Assembly: GCF_040833985.1 (NCBI RefSeq)
Contig: NZ_CP162139.1
Span: forward strand, 2,681,001-2,745,000
DNA length: 64,000 bases
Direction of reading: 5' to 3'
Source: Leptospira sp. WS4.C2
Lineage (GTDB): Bacteria > Spirochaetota > Leptospiria > Leptospirales > Leptospiraceae
In this document: positions 1 to 8,967 of the stretch, piece by piece
How positions within the stretch are numbered: the stretch's first letter is position 1
How the letters are laid out: each line of letters starts with the position of its first letter
The notes under the pieces: model-generated
What the model was told of the DNA's origin: nothing
The model's input: the letters and a program-made list of their open reading frames with translations, nothing else
Database searches by the model: none
Program-made: the position numbers and the translations under genes

Positions 1-2
1 CA

Positions 3-248
3 TCCGAAATAAAAATTAATGATTATGATCTGTTTCGAAAACAATCAGCTGCATTCTCTAAAGAATTATTTGATAAGGCACCTTCGCCTGAGCCTGTCGT
101 TGATACAGTAATTAAAATCATTGATCAAAAAGATCCAAAATTCAATTTCCCAGTAGGCAAAGGAGCTTCTTTCATACTCACTATGCAACACTATGCATAT
201 AAGGCGTTTGAAAATTCTATTTTGAAGCAGATAAGAAAATTAAAATAA
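3..248 (+). CDS. C-terminal end of a short-chain dehydrogenase (partial)
   Basis: The frame is open from the left edge to a TAA at 246-248 and encodes about 81 residues, so the start lies outside the window. The segment PEPVVDTVIKII followed by FPVGKGASF matches the C-terminal part of classical SDR-family NAD(P)-dependent oxidoreductases, where the protein selects the substrate after the Rossmann core. The Rossmann motif and the catalytic YxxxK are not visible because they would lie upstream. It sits 24 nt before another oxidoreductase on the same strand, so the two are probably co-transcribed. The substrate cannot be told. Confidence 0.6.
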   Translation, partial: SEIKINDYDLFRKQSAAFSKELFDKAPSPEPVVDTVIKIIDQKDPKFNFPVGKGASFILTMQHYAYKAFENSILKQIRKLK

Positions 249-272
249 TTTCATCTAATCATTGGGGAAAAA

Positions 273-1274
273 ATGAAAGCATATGTAATTCAAAGATATA
301 ACAAAAAAAATGATCTAAAGTTAGTGGATATGCCGGAACCAGTCATGGGACTGGCTGATGTATTGATTCAGATTCATGCAGCTGGCGTAAACTTATTGGA
401 TTCCAAAATCAAAAATGGTGATTTTAAACTAATTTTGCCCTACAAATTTCCACTCATCCTAGGTCACGATGTCGCAGGTGTAGTTGTAAAAGTTGGTACA
501 CAGGTAAAAAAATTTAAAGTTGGTGATGAGGTTTATGCAAGGCCAGCAGATTTTAAAATTGGAACATTTGCCGAACTGATAACAATAAACGAAAACGATG
601 TAGCGCTCAAACCCAAAAAATTGACAATGGAAGAGGCCGCGTCAATTCCATTGGTTGGGCTAACCGCATACCAAGCATTCATTGAAAAAGCAAATCTCAA
701 AAAAGGACAAAAGGTTTTCATTCAAGCGGGTTCCGGTGGTGTCGGCAGTTTTGCCATTCAATTGGCCAAACACCTAGGTGCTACCGTTGCCACGACAACC
801 AGCGTACCTAACTTTGCATTGGTGAAAAGTCTTGGAGCCGATATTGTCATTGATTACAGGAAAGAAGACTTTGAAACGATTCTTAAAGATTATGATCTTG
901 TATTACATAGCCAAGATCTCAAAACACTAAAAAAATCATTACGGATACTTAAACCAGGAGGAAAACTCATTTCCATTTCAGGTCCCCCTGATCCAGATTT
1001 TGCGGAAAAAATTACCTCCTCTTGGTTTTTAAAAACAATTATTAGATTATTAAGTTTTGGAGTGAGAAAAAAAGCAAAACAACTGAAAGTAGATTTTGTT
1101 TTTCTTTTTATGAGAGCAGAGGGAAATCAGTTGAATGAAATCACAGGTTTGATCGACTTGGGACTGATTCGCCCCGTTTTGGACAAAGTTTTTCCTTTTG
1201 AAAAAGTGAACGATGCAATGGCTAATGTAGAAAGGGGTCGAACAAAAGGAAAAGTGGTGATTCAGGTTCAGTAA
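273..1274 (+). CDS. Zinc-less MDR family NADP-dependent alcohol dehydrogenase / quinone oxidoreductase
   Basis: This 333-residue protein has the medium-chain dehydrogenase/reductase layout: an N-terminal GroES-like half (GHDVAGVVVKVG near residue 64) and a Rossmann half with the glycine-rich AGSGGVGSFAIQLAK near residue 150. The C-terminus RGRTKGKVVIQ is typical of the quinone oxidoreductase branch. The cysteine ligands of zinc alcohol dehydrogenases are absent, so it should act without catalytic zinc, reducing quinones or enones with NADPH in the cytoplasm. The ATG is preceded by GGGGAA about 6 nt upstream. It follows the SDR fragment closely and probably shares its transcript. The family is firm; the substrate is unknown. 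Confidence 0.85.
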   Translation: MKAYVIQRYNKKNDLKLVDMPEPVMGLADVLIQIHAAGVNLLDSKIKNGDFKLILPYKFPLILGHDVAGVVVKVGTQVKKFKVGDEVYARPADFKIGTFAELITINENDVALKPKKLTMEEAASIPLVGLTAYQAFIEKANLKKGQKVFIQAGSGGVGSFAIQLAKHLGATVATTTSVPNFALVKSLGADIVIDYRKEDFETILKDYDLVLHSQDLKTLKKSLRILKPGGKLISISGPPDPDFAEKITSSWFLKTIIRLLSFGVRKKAKQLKVDFVFLFMRAEGNQLNEITGLIDLGLIRPVLDKVFPFEKVNDAMANVERGRTKGKVVIQVQ

Positions 1275-1287
1275 ACAATTAACAAAC

Positions 1288-1314
1288 CGGGAGATATGAA
1301 AAACATAACTCCCG
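1288..1314. terminator. Hairpin between convergent genes
   Basis: CGGGAG and CTCCCG form the base of a stem, extended by TATG/CATA after one A-A mismatch, around an AAAAA loop. It lies between the MDR stop at 1274 and the MCP stop at 1327 and could end transcripts from both sides. No long U-tract follows, so the function is inferred from position. Confidence 0.5.
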
Positions 1315-1326
1315 TTCACTGTAGTT

Positions 1327-3117
1327 TTAAATTTTAAACTTATCTATCTCGGATTTAAGCTCATCAGCTAACATACCTAAATTATTTGCGGCAGCCGTTA
1401 CCTCTTCGGAGGAAGCAAGTTGCTCTTCCGAAGAAGCTGCAATGGCTTGTGTGCTATCAGAAATTCCATTCGAAATCTGGGCGAGTTGTTCGGTGGATGC
1501 ATTCAACTCTTCGGTGCTTGCTGAAATTTCTTCGGTTGTTGCAGAAACTCCTTGCATTTCATCTGTAACTTTTTCAATAGAACCTGCAATTCGTTCAAAC
1601 GTCTGTCCCACTTCATTTACCATGGAAACACCTTGGTCTACTTCCCTGGTTCCGTTCTCCATCATTGCCACAGCCGAAGTTGTGTTCTTTTGGATTTCTC
1701 CAATCAAAATGCTAATCTGTTTTGTTGCATCCTCTGATCTCTCAGCCAATTTTCGAACTTCATCGGCCACAACAGCAAATCCTCTACCCTGTTCTCCTGC
1801 CCTCGCAGCTTCAATTGCGGCATTCAGTGCAAGCAAATTGGTTTGGCTTGCAATTTGGTTAATGGTTTCCACAATTTGGCCGATAGCTTTTGAATTCTCA
1901 CCGAGTACGTGTATACTATTGGAAATCCCACTCACAGAAGAATTGACAACTGACATTTGTTTAATGGTAGTTCCAATCACATCTCTACCTTCTTGCACCT
2001 TCTCCAACACTTCATTTGCTAAATCCGAAACTGTGGCTGTTGACTCTGCAATTTTTGCTACGGCCTGAGAATTTTCCAACATAGCCCTTTTATTTTCCGT
2101 AAATGCTACTAACTGTGATTCTGTGTTCACTGCCACTTGTTGGATTGATTTGGCAATACTTCCAGCCACTGCCGAGGAATGTTCTGCACTAGTGTACATT
2201 TCTTTTGCTGATTCTGCAACTTTTACCGATGAATTGGAGACATGTTTCATCATCTCACGTAAATTTGTTGCCATAACATTAAAATCATCACCAAGGATTC
2301 CAAACTCATCTTTAAATGCAAGGTCCACTTTTTCTCTGAGGTCCCCTTGACTTGCTTTTTCTACTACAAATTTAATTTTCTGAATTCTCTTCGCGATGAA
2401 AGTAGCAAGAATATAAGAGAATAACATGGATAAGGTTAAACTTATCACTGCACTTAAAAGAAAGACAGTTTGCATCCCAAGTAATCTTCTTTCGTAAATG
2501 ATTTCCTCTCTACCGCCTGCACCAATCACCCAATTCCATGGTTTGTAATAAGCCTGATAAGCCATAAAAGTATAAATTGGTTCTCCAGGATTTTGCCAAA
2601 TTTCTCTTAATGGATAGCCTGTTGCTTTTGGATTTCCCCAAGTATCACGGACAGTATATTTCCCTTCAATCTGGTAGTCCCATATATTTGCACCTTCAAT
2701 ATTGAATGGATGCATGGTTGCAATCCCTTCTGGTGTAATTCCCCAAAGATACATATAGTCGTTCGTTGACATTTTAGTTTTAGAAATATCTCGATTTCCA
2801 TCGGGCATCTTTGGACCAACAATGTAAGTTTTTGCCATCTCCTGTGCTTCTTCCAAAGTCATGTCACCTGCCTTCACTCTTTCGTTTAAGGCATCCACAA
2901 GTCCAACAGCATCTTTAAGGACATTGGTAAACATCTCCTCTCCCACATTCAAAACCTGTTCCTTAGCCGTTGAGTAAGAGATATAAAAAATACAAGAAAG
3001 CACACTAGATAAAATCAAAAAGATAAATAAGATAAGTTGACCTTTGATTCCTATCACCTTACTTTTGTTAATATTTTCTTTTAGAGAGATTTGAGAAATG
3101 GAAGTAGAATTTGTCAT
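1327..3117 (-). CDS. Methyl-accepting chemotaxis protein with a Cache sensor
   Basis: This 596-residue transmembrane chemoreceptor has a first membrane helix at about residues 26-48 and a second at about 213-242. Between them is a periplasmic single-Cache-type sensor ([19 protein letters not shown]). A HAMP linker at about 242-295 leads to a long signalling coiled coil whose hairpin tip carries the diagnostic [20 protein letters not shown]. It should bind a small ligand outside the inner membrane and control CheA/CheW. No che genes are nearby, so it is an orphan receptor. The ligand cannot be predicted. No strong ribosome-binding site is visible before the ATG. Confidence 0.93.
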   Translation of the reverse strand: MTNSTSISQISLKENINKSKVIGIKGQLILFIFLILSSVLSCIFYISYSTAKEQVLNVGEEMFTNVLKDAVGLVDALNERVKAGDMTLEEAQEMAKTYIVGPKMPDGNRDISKTKMSTNDYMYLWGITPEGIATMHPFNIEGANIWDYQIEGKYTVRDTWGNPKATGYPLREIWQNPGEPIYTFMAYQAYYKPWNWVIGAGGREEIIYERRLLGMQTVFLLSAVISLTLSMLFSYILATFIAKRIQKIKFVVEKASQGDLREKVDLAFKDEFGILGDDFNVMATNLREMMKHVSNSSVKVAESAKEMYTSAEHSSAVAGSIAKSIQQVAVNTESQLVAFTENKRAMLENSQAVAKIAESTATVSDLANEVLEKVQEGRDVIGTTIKQMSVVNSSVSGISNSIHVLGENSKAIGQIVETINQIASQTNLLALNAAIEAARAGEQGRGFAVVADEVRKLAERSEDATKQISILIGEIQKNTTSAVAMMENGTREVDQGVSMVNEVGQTFERIAGSIEKVTDEMQGVSATTEEISASTEELNASTEQLAQISNGISDSTQAIAASSEEQLASSEEVTAAANNLGMLADELKSEIDKFKI

Positions 3118-3445
3118 ATAAAGTTTCTATCTATTTGTATTGAAATGATTCATGCCGATCACTCATATTTTTTGTGAAAGCGTATATTTTCTAAAATTTT
3201 CTTTCGGTTTAGTTTGGATAGGACAGTTCGTACTTATCGCAAAAACAATAGTCAAAACCCATACAAAGTCTGAGATCGAAACATTCAGCGGGAATTTCTT
3301 AGGAGAGGATCTAGGAAATCGCTGGAGATTCTTGGTTCATTTGAGTTTTAGAATCAAATAATTTTTGTTTTTTTCCTAAATTCCGAGGATGCTTCTGATT
3401 TTGTCCCACCCGACGAGTATAGTGGTTCTTAGAGGTGAAAAACAC
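3118..3445. other. Intergenic stretch without a supported gene
   Basis: This is the divergent interval between the chemoreceptor and the small acidic protein. A 69-codon open frame at 3152-3361 has no ribosome-binding site, no recognisable domain and ordinary noncoding composition. I see no RNA gene, repeat or strong hairpin. It presumably holds the two divergent promoters. Confidence 0.4.
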
Positions 3446-3820
3446 ATGGAATACATTGAATCCCTATTAGAAGAATATTATGAACTTTCCCTAAGACTAA
3501 AGGCACTCGGTGGACCTGGCAATGATTCAGATCTGTATGATGAAATAGTTTCTATTGAAGAAGAAATCTGCTGGGAATGTTCCTTACCGGCTTCGTTAAA
3601 GAATCGCCAACTCTTTCAGTTCTTCGATCAAAATGAATCGAAAAATACAAATATTCAAAAAGCACTGCAATCTTTGGAACGAGCAAGAACCCAATACTTT
3701 TACAAACCCGAAAAATCCTTTTTTGAATATTTAGAAACTGAAAAAAAACCGGGAGATACAAAAAACATAAGAGTTCCTGTTGTTAATGGTACTTTTTACG
3801 AATTCCTATATACGGCTTGA
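3446..3820 (+). CDS. Small acidic hypothetical protein
   Basis: The frame opens at 3389, but the better start is the ATG at 3446, which has GAGGTG about 9 nt upstream and gives 124 residues. The product is charged and mostly acidic at its N-terminus (YIESLLEEYYEL, YDEIVSIEEEICWEC) and looks helical. It has no signal peptide, membrane segment or family I recognise. It stands alone between divergent and convergent neighbours, so context does not suggest a role. Coding status rests on the ribosome-binding site, the length and a plausible soluble composition. Confidence 0.55.
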   Translation: MEYIESLLEEYYELSLRLKALGGPGNDSDLYDEIVSIEEEICWECSLPASLKNRQLFQFFDQNESKNTNIQKALQSLERARTQYFYKPEKSFFEYLETEKKPGDTKNIRVPVVNGTFYEFLYTA

Positions 3821-3854
3821 TTCAGTTAGAGAATACCACATAGCAATGAAAAGG

Positions 3855-3880
3855 TGAAGGTCCCAAACCAGGGGCCTTCA
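3855..3880. terminator. Strong hairpin between convergent genes
   Basis: A 10-bp stem (TGAAGGTCCC against GGGGCCTTCA, one G-U pair) encloses a 6-nt loop. It overlaps the stop codon of the AHSA1 gene on the minus strand and lies 35 nt after the stop of the plus-strand gene. On the minus strand it is followed by ACCTTTTC. It is probably a bidirectional terminator. Confidence 0.6.
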
Positions 3881-4360
3881 AGACAGCTCTTTTACGAGTC
3901 GGTCAAAACCTGCATTGGTTCCGTCCACCCGACCCCGAACTTCTTCCTCAAGAGACAATCCCAATTCATCTGAATCTTTTAACAAAACAATCTGTTCAGT
4001 AAAGACCATCTTAGTTCTTCCCTCAACCTTTGACTCAAACACAACGGTCACGAGTGAAACAGAAATTCGAATATCATTTACATACATAGAAAAAGCATAA
4101 ACAATTCTTTCATTTGGTATTATATCATGATAACGTCCTTCAAAAACATGCCGGTTTCCTGAAGGAGTAAGCACAAGATTGGATTCCAATCCACCGATCC
4201 GAAAGTCTAACTGGTATTCTACGGTTTTCCAATCATCATGACAGGCAAACCATCTTCGTTTGGATTCAGCATTGGCCCAAGCAGCAAAAGATCTCTCTTT
4301 AGACGCAGGAAGAATCCTTTCAATTGTAAATGTAGAGTGTTTTACTTGTCCTTCTTTCAT
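3878..4360 (-). CDS. SRPBCC (AHSA1/START-like) domain protein
   Basis: This 160-residue cytoplasmic protein is of the activator-of-Hsp90-homologue-1 type. It carries the usual N-terminal signature RILPASKERSFAAWANAE followed by WFACHDDW, then GGLESNLVLTP and FEGRYHDIIPNERIVYAF. The fold makes a hydrophobic pocket, but the ligand is unknown for most members. It starts 6 nt after the stop of an ArsR regulator. That ArsR-AHSA1 pairing is common in bacteria and implies joint expression. The length is normal for the family. Confidence 0.85.
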   Translation of the reverse strand: MKEGQVKHSTFTIERILPASKERSFAAWANAESKRRWFACHDDWKTVEYQLDFRIGGLESNLVLTPSGNRHVFEGRYHDIIPNERIVYAFSMYVNDIRISVSLVTVVFESKVEGRTKMVFTEQIVLLKDSDELGLSLEEEVRGRVDGTNAGFDRLVKELS

Positions 4361-4366
4361 TTTACC

Positions 4367-4708
4367 CTAGTCGGAATTTTCATCCGACGTTTCTATTAAA
4401 AATTTATCAAGCCGGTCAAAACTGCGGTTCCAAGCTGCCTTTCTTTCTGCCATCCATAAGTCAATTCCCGAAAGTTTAGTAGGATCCAATCGGTAGGTAC
4501 GAACTCTACCTAACTTTTCTGAAATCACAATCCCTCCCTCTTCCAAAACCCTTAAATGTTTCAAAACAGAAGGTAAGGCCATATCCAGTGGTTCGGCCAG
4601 TTCTTTAACAGAAGCAGGACCCAAACTCAAACGTTCGACCATTCCCAAACGACTGCGATCGGCAAGAGCATGAAAGATAGATTCCAAACCTAAAATTTTA
4701 GATTTCAT
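4367..4708 (-). CDS. ArsR-family winged-helix regulator
   Basis: This 113-residue protein has the ArsR/SmtB winged helix: ALADRSRLGMVERLSLGPASVKELAEPL, then recognition helix ALPSVLKHLRVLEEGGIV and wing SEKLGRVRTYRL. The CxC-type metal ligands of classical ArsR are absent, so it probably responds to something other than arsenite. Its likely target is its own operon with the downstream AHSA1 gene. The 12-bp palindrome TTAAGGCCTTAA lies just upstream, but I cannot show that it is the operator. Confidence 0.85.
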   Translation of the reverse strand: MKSKILGLESIFHALADRSRLGMVERLSLGPASVKELAEPLDMALPSVLKHLRVLEEGGIVISEKLGRVRTYRLDPTKLSGIDLWMAERKAAWNRSFDRLDKFLIETSDENSD

Positions 4709-4756
4709 TAATTAATATTGTTAGTAGTGAGTTTCAACTGGTTTAAGGCCTTAAGA

Positions 4757-5458
4757 CTATTCTTTTCGGAATCGTTTTGGGATTTGATCACTCAATGGAT
4801 ACATATAAAAATAGGGTTCTGCTTCAGCTATCGTGCGTTTGACGGAATCCCTTCCCAGTAAACCTTCGAAGTAATTTGTGATTTTTGGATGCGTGTTTCG
4901 AAAACTAATAATTGTATCTGCATAAAAAAGTGCTGGCACTGCGGAACAATCGGCCATGGTAAACTTCTCTCCCGTTATGAATCTTCTAGAGCCCAATTGT
5001 TTCTCCACCATATCATAAGCAATCTTTAATGTATTGTAGGCCTCTTGCACTCCAAAGAGATCATTTTTGCCTTCTGGTCGCAACCGGTCCACAACGATTT
5101 TCTGTATCTGTACACTGATGTACAAATCAAAGAACCTATCCCAAAGCCTTGTTTCTAAAGCGAGCTGACTTTCTAGAGGAATGAGCTTTTGGGGACCGGG
5201 ATAGAATTCTTCCAAATACTCAATGATAATGGATGTTTCAGGAACTGTCTTTTCCCGTTTTCTATCTCGAAGAAGTGGGATTTTACCGACCGGCCAATAG
5301 GCAAACAGTTCGGCTGCACTGGCATCTTCTTTCAGAAAATCCACAATTCGAGGTTCAAATTCTGTCCCATTTTCATAAAGGGCGACGAGCACCTTATGGC
5401 AAAAGGAAGCGAGAGGATGGATGTAAAGTAGGAGGTCCGATTTATGATAGTTATCCAT
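4757..5458 (-). CDS. Glutathione S-transferase family protein
   Basis: The 233-residue protein has an N-terminal thioredoxin-fold domain (LLLYIHPLASFCHKVLVALYE, then GKIPLLRD and ETSIIIEYLEE) and an all-helical C-terminal domain with the GST motif FTMADCSAVPALFYAD near residue 167. It should act on glutathione-like thiols in the cytoplasm, perhaps for electrophile or peroxide detoxification. The gene lies upstream of arsR and AHSA1 on the same strand with 48 nt between. Two copies of a 24-bp inverted repeat cover its start codon and upstream DNA, suggesting tight repression by a dimeric regulator. Confidence 0.85.
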   Translation of the reverse strand: MDNYHKSDLLLYIHPLASFCHKVLVALYENGTEFEPRIVDFLKEDASAAELFAYWPVGKIPLLRDRKREKTVPETSIIIEYLEEFYPGPQKLIPLESQLALETRLWDRFFDLYISVQIQKIVVDRLRPEGKNDLFGVQEAYNTLKIAYDMVEKQLGSRRFITGEKFTMADCSAVPALFYADTIISFRNTHPKITNYFEGLLGRDSVKRTIAEAEPYFYMYPLSDQIPKRFRKE

Positions 5459-5470
5459 TTGGAAAACTAT
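5447..5470. promoter_or_regulatory. Inverted repeat over the GST start codon (operator copy 1)
   Basis: ATAGTTATCC and GGAAAACTAT flank ATTT. The arms match at 9 of 10 positions and the site covers the GST start codon. It is 22/24 identical to the copy at 5500-5523, 53 nt away. Confidence 0.6.
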
Positions 5471-5499
5471 TCACCTGCTTCGATTTTTTGGCAAGAAAA

Positions 5500-5523
5500 A
5501 TAGTTATCTATTTGGATAACTAT
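5500..5523. promoter_or_regulatory. Inverted repeat upstream of GST (operator copy 2)
   Basis: This is a perfect inverted repeat, AAATAGTTATC and GATAACTATTT if one extra base each side is counted, with a 6-nt spacer. The GTTATC/GATAAC arms resemble sites described for HxlR/DUF24-type redox regulators, which is an inference only. It lies in the divergent gap between the GST and a lipoprotein gene. Confidence 0.65.
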
Positions 5524-5654
5524 TTCAAGAAAATCCATCCCGTAAAAGAGGTAAGCTGCCAAATTCCAAACATGACATTTGGGATAGGCCCTCTCCCCTA
5601 CTCATGACATCCAGGACATGGTAAGAAACCTTAGATCATGTTATCTTTTTGCGC

Positions 5655-6611
5655 ATGAAAACACCAAAACAATCATTTAGACATTGGAACCGGCTCCGCC
5701 ATAGAACCATTCAGTTTGTTCGCTGGAACTTACTCGTTCTACTCATGACTGGACTCTCGCTCTTCCTCTTGCAATGTGAAGGAACAACCTCGGATGCGGA
5801 TACCCAATTAGTACCCATCTTACTTGCTTCAGAATCGAACACGGCTTCCCAATTAGGTGGCAGCCAAGGTGGTTCTGTGGGAACAGCCCCCATAGCAGTA
5901 GATGACCTTCCGGTAGGGATTCCAATTCTGAATGAAATTACTTACATTACCAATAATGCCAATCCAGCAGATGATCCCAATTCAACAAAGGGTCTATTAC
6001 AATTTCAAAAAACTAGTGTTAGTTTCCAAAAACCTGTCCCCGAAAATACGGAAGTCTCACTCTACTTCGGGAAAAAAAATATGGAACTCCATCCCGATGG
6101 AACGGTGACGAACGCATTGGAATCCCTCAAACGAACTGCTGCCAACTTTAGTGGTTATTCATATTTGGCCGATGCTGATAAAAAATACAAAGTATTCGTT
6201 GTTGCAAAAAATGAATTTGGATTGTCTACAAAACAATTAACCATAGGACACCCAAGAAATTGTGCGGACGCAATGAAAATTCCTGCAACATGGGGTAACT
6301 GTGATGACCATTGTATTACGGCCACAAAAGTAGGAGAGACAGTAGAACTTACGGCAAACTACAACCTTCCAAGCCAGGGCAATTCTCTACACTTAGACTT
6401 GGTTGCATTAAGCCCAAGAAGTTCGGAAACTATTGCCCCCACAGTCGACTTAGAAATACCCATCCCCAATGCAGGCATTCATTCAACCAAAACAAGTTTC
6501 AACATTAATGATAAAGAATTTTTGTGCACGAAGGTTGTATCCTTCCTCATTATCGACCAACCATTAAGGTCTGCCATCTTACAAGGATATCTAAGTATCC
6601 CTAATGATTGA
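5655..6611 (+). CDS. Hypothetical lipoprotein
   Basis: A 318-residue protein counted from the ATG at 5655 (a TTG two codons earlier is possible). The N-terminus is basic, followed by a hydrophobic stretch ending in FLLQC, a relaxed leptospiral lipobox near residue 42. The mature part begins with a Ser/Thr/Gly-rich linker. After it come beta-rich segments, one of them YFGKKNMELHPDG, and four cysteines (NCADAM, NCDDHC) that could form disulfides. It is probably surface or periplasmic. I do not recognise the family and there is no informative partner nearby. Confidence 0.7.
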   Translation: MKTPKQSFRHWNRLRHRTIQFVRWNLLVLLMTGLSLFLLQCEGTTSDADTQLVPILLASESNTASQLGGSQGGSVGTAPIAVDDLPVGIPILNEITYITNNANPADDPNSTKGLLQFQKTSVSFQKPVPENTEVSLYFGKKNMELHPDGTVTNALESLKRTAANFSGYSYLADADKKYKVFVVAKNEFGLSTKQLTIGHPRNCADAMKIPATWGNCDDHCITATKVGETVELTANYNLPSQGNSLHLDLVALSPRSSETIAPTVDLEIPIPNAGIHSTKTSFNINDKEFLCTKVVSFLIIDQPLRSAILQGYLSIPND

Positions 6612-6629
6612 TAATGTTCTAAAAAATCC

Positions 6630-6671
6630 GATCTGATTATTTGATAAATAAACTAATCTTCAGATCAGGTT
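6630..6671 (+). terminator. Putative terminator after the lipoprotein gene
   Basis: GATCTGA and TCAGATC pair across an AT-rich 23-nt loop and are followed by AGGTTTTGTT. It begins 19 nt after the stop codon. The loop is long and the T-tract short, so the call is tentative. Confidence 0.4.
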
Positions 6672-6708
6672 TTGTTCAATTAATGAAATATTAAATTTTT
6701 CCAATATA

Positions 6709-7692
6709 ATGAAAATATATTTGCTATCGATTATGTTTAAGAACAAAAAAAATATTATTTTCCTTTCAATACACCACTTTATAGTTCTTATTTTTTGTTT
6801 AGTTATCCAAATTAACTGCGATTCCTCTTCAATGGAAAACATATGCGATTCAGATTCAACATCCTTTTCAAAAACAATTGTAGCAAAATCAATTCTAGGT
6901 GATACAAGCTCACATTGTTTTCTGATGAGTGCGTCAAGTTTTACTGTTGGTGGAAAAATCTCTGGGCTTACGGGTGCTGGACTTAGATTGATTTTGAATC
7001 AAAAAGTAACGCTCGAGATTCCCTCTGGTAGCACAGAGTTTGTTTTTCCTATCCTTGTTCCTGTTGGCTCTATTTACGAAGTTAATTTTGCGAAGCAGGC
7101 AGAGGGTAACTTCTGTGAATTGATAAACGCCACGGGAAAGGTTATCAACAAAAATATACAGGATATTGAAATCAATTGTAAGTCTTCTTGTATCAACTGT
7201 ATTATATTTATAACCCAGAATGACTACCCGGCAAATATTGGCAAAGCATCTAACTTTGATTCCAGTTGCCAGTCAGATCCAAACTACCCAGGCTCTGGTA
7301 ATTTCAAAGCAATGGTTGTCGACGGAATATCACGAAGGGCAAGTATCACATCAAATTTGGGCGATGGTCAGATCGATTGGGTTTTTAAAGCAAACCAGGC
7401 TTACATACGACCAAACGGAATTGCTATAGAAACATCCAATGCCAATGGATTATTTACATCAACAATTTCTACACCAATTACAACTACTAGCTCTGACCAT
7501 TGGACGGGACTCGATTCAGATTGGACAACATTTTTAAATGGAGATGGAGCTTGTTTGAAGTGGACTACAAATTTCTCTGGCGAATTGGGAGTCGCTGGAG
7601 ATGCTTATACTCAAGATATATTGACACTCACAAGAGGGAAAGGACTACAACAATGTTCCATCAATCGCGAGTTAGTTTGTGTAGAGCAATAA
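6709..7692 (+). CDS. DUF1554-domain lipoprotein
   Basis: This 327-residue secreted protein has a hydrophobic N-terminus ending LVIQINC, a plausible lipobox. A short beta-sandwich module at about residues 80-155 (GGKISGLTGAGLRLIL, ending in Cys) is of the type found repeatedly in leptospiral surface lipoproteins. It is followed by a DUF1554 domain from IFITQNDYPANIG to the C-terminal ELVCVEQ. The DUF1554 signatures AMVVDGISRRAS, WVFKANQAYIR and HWTGLDSDWTT are all present. DUF1554 is a paralogous family largely known from Leptospira and of unknown function. A broken relative occurs at 47.5-48.2 kb. A second ATG at 6733 is an alternative start. Confidence 0.85.
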   Translation: MKIYLLSIMFKNKKNIIFLSIHHFIVLIFCLVIQINCDSSSMENICDSDSTSFSKTIVAKSILGDTSSHCFLMSASSFTVGGKISGLTGAGLRLILNQKVTLEIPSGSTEFVFPILVPVGSIYEVNFAKQAEGNFCELINATGKVINKNIQDIEINCKSSCINCIIFITQNDYPANIGKASNFDSSCQSDPNYPGSGNFKAMVVDGISRRASITSNLGDGQIDWVFKANQAYIRPNGIAIETSNANGLFTSTISTPITTTSSDHWTGLDSDWTTFLNGDGACLKWTTNFSGELGVAGDAYTQDILTLTRGKGLQQCSINRELVCVEQ

Positions 7693-7720
7693 AAGAAGTT
7701 TAAATATTACAGATTAGTAT

Positions 7721-8824
7721 TTATTTACCAGAATTGCCCTCTATTAGCTTATGTTTGGATAAAAATACGGTCAGCCTTTGCAATTGGTCTTTTGAGGTAG
7801 AATTCGATTCAGGAAGTACTTTTGCATATATATTCTTCAAATGATTCCGTAAAGTTCCATCCGATACATTAAGAATCAGACGAATGAACGAACGACTATG
7901 CCCTTCAGCTACCAACTCACAGATTCTGAGTTCTTGTTTTGATAAAGAAAATGTTTCAAGTGACAATGAAAAAGAAATGTTTGGCTTATTTTCTTTCAAA
8001 GATGTTTTCAACAAATAGGCAAAAAACAAAAGACTGGTTACGGTTGTAATCACAGAAGTGGCAAATTCTTTGAATGGAAAAGTAGGAAGAATTCCTAATA
8101 CTAAAATCCCAACAAGTAATCCTACTGCTAAAGAAATCAAAATAGAAGCAATAAGACTGTATACACTTGGCCTTGCTGTATTATAGCGATTCAAATAGAT
8201 GGATAGTAACACAGAAAGAGTGGCGTCCACTACAGGATGTAATGGTGGAAAGTTAAATCCATACATGGGTAAAAAATTGGAAAAAAGCCCAAACCACCAA
8301 ACACATAACGAAATGATAAACGTCTTACGATTCAAAAATGTAATCCATTCTAATGGGAAAAGAACAAAATACAACGACACAGATATAGCAAAAAAATGGA
8401 CAGAGCCACCAAGAATCCCACCAAAAACAGTAAGTAAAGGTGCGATTCCAAAGGAGAGTGGGGCAAATCCATAAACAAAGGTTTTCGGTATGGAGGAACA
8501 AAGTAAATCTATCACCAGAGCATAAATAGCAATTCCAATTGTAGCATGATTAAACAATCGCCTGCCTGTACAAAATGAACACAAAGCAACAAGGACAGGA
8601 GCTAAAAGAAAAAATGAATGGCATTGGAAAATCCATAAAGCCATACTAGTAGTTTCATTCGGAGCAAGACAAAGGGCGGCAGTGGCCGCATTCTGAATTC
8701 CAATTGTGAAATAAAATACACTGAGTAGCCGATGAAAACGGTGGTCTCGCGTTATATTTTCTATAAAACAGCTAACGTTTGCCAAAGAAGCAAAGAGAGG
8801 CACCAAAAAGAATATGTTCGTCAA
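7721..8824 (-). CDS. Membrane-anchored LuxR-type transcription regulator
   Basis: The first ~265 of 367 residues are strongly hydrophobic, with about seven membrane spans. The C-terminus (about 290-360) is a LuxR/GerE helix-turn-helix: LSKQELRICELVAEGHSRS, VSDGTLRNHLKNIYAKV. It is therefore a one-component regulator that senses in or through the inner membrane and binds DNA at the cytoplasmic face. The HTH lacks a receiver domain, so no cognate kinase is expected. Its targets are unknown; it converges on the DUF1554 gene with only 28 nt between stops. Confidence 0.8.
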   Translation of the reverse strand: MTNIFFLVPLFASLANVSCFIENITRDHRFHRLLSVFYFTIGIQNAATAALCLAPNETTSMALWIFQCHSFFLLAPVLVALCSFCTGRRLFNHATIGIAIYALVIDLLCSSIPKTFVYGFAPLSFGIAPLLTVFGGILGGSVHFFAISVSLYFVLFPLEWITFLNRKTFIISLCVWWFGLFSNFLPMYGFNFPPLHPVVDATLSVLLSIYLNRYNTARPSVYSLIASILISLAVGLLVGILVLGILPTFPFKEFATSVITTVTSLLFFAYLLKTSLKENKPNISFSLSLETFSLSKQELRICELVAEGHSRSFIRLILNVSDGTLRNHLKNIYAKVLPESNSTSKDQLQRLTVFLSKHKLIEGNSGK

Positions 8825-8967
8825 AAGAAATTCATCCTACTATACAAATAGAACAACTACCTATGCATATTTTCCATTCAATTTTGAAATTTCTATATAA
8901 GAATTAATGAAAATACTACAATTGTTTGGTGAATTTTAAAGAGGAAAAGTAGCAAATTTTTTACAAT

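Noticed and set aside
1442..2068. 208-codon open frame antisense to the chemoreceptor gene
   Set aside because: It lies fully inside a clearly coding gene on the other strand and has no domain or ribosome-binding site.
1287..3770. 22-nt similarity between the hairpin at 1287-1308 and DNA at 3749-3770
   Set aside because: 20 of 22 bases match, but in AT-rich DNA one such pair is not surprising, and the second copy lies in a coding region without the hairpin.
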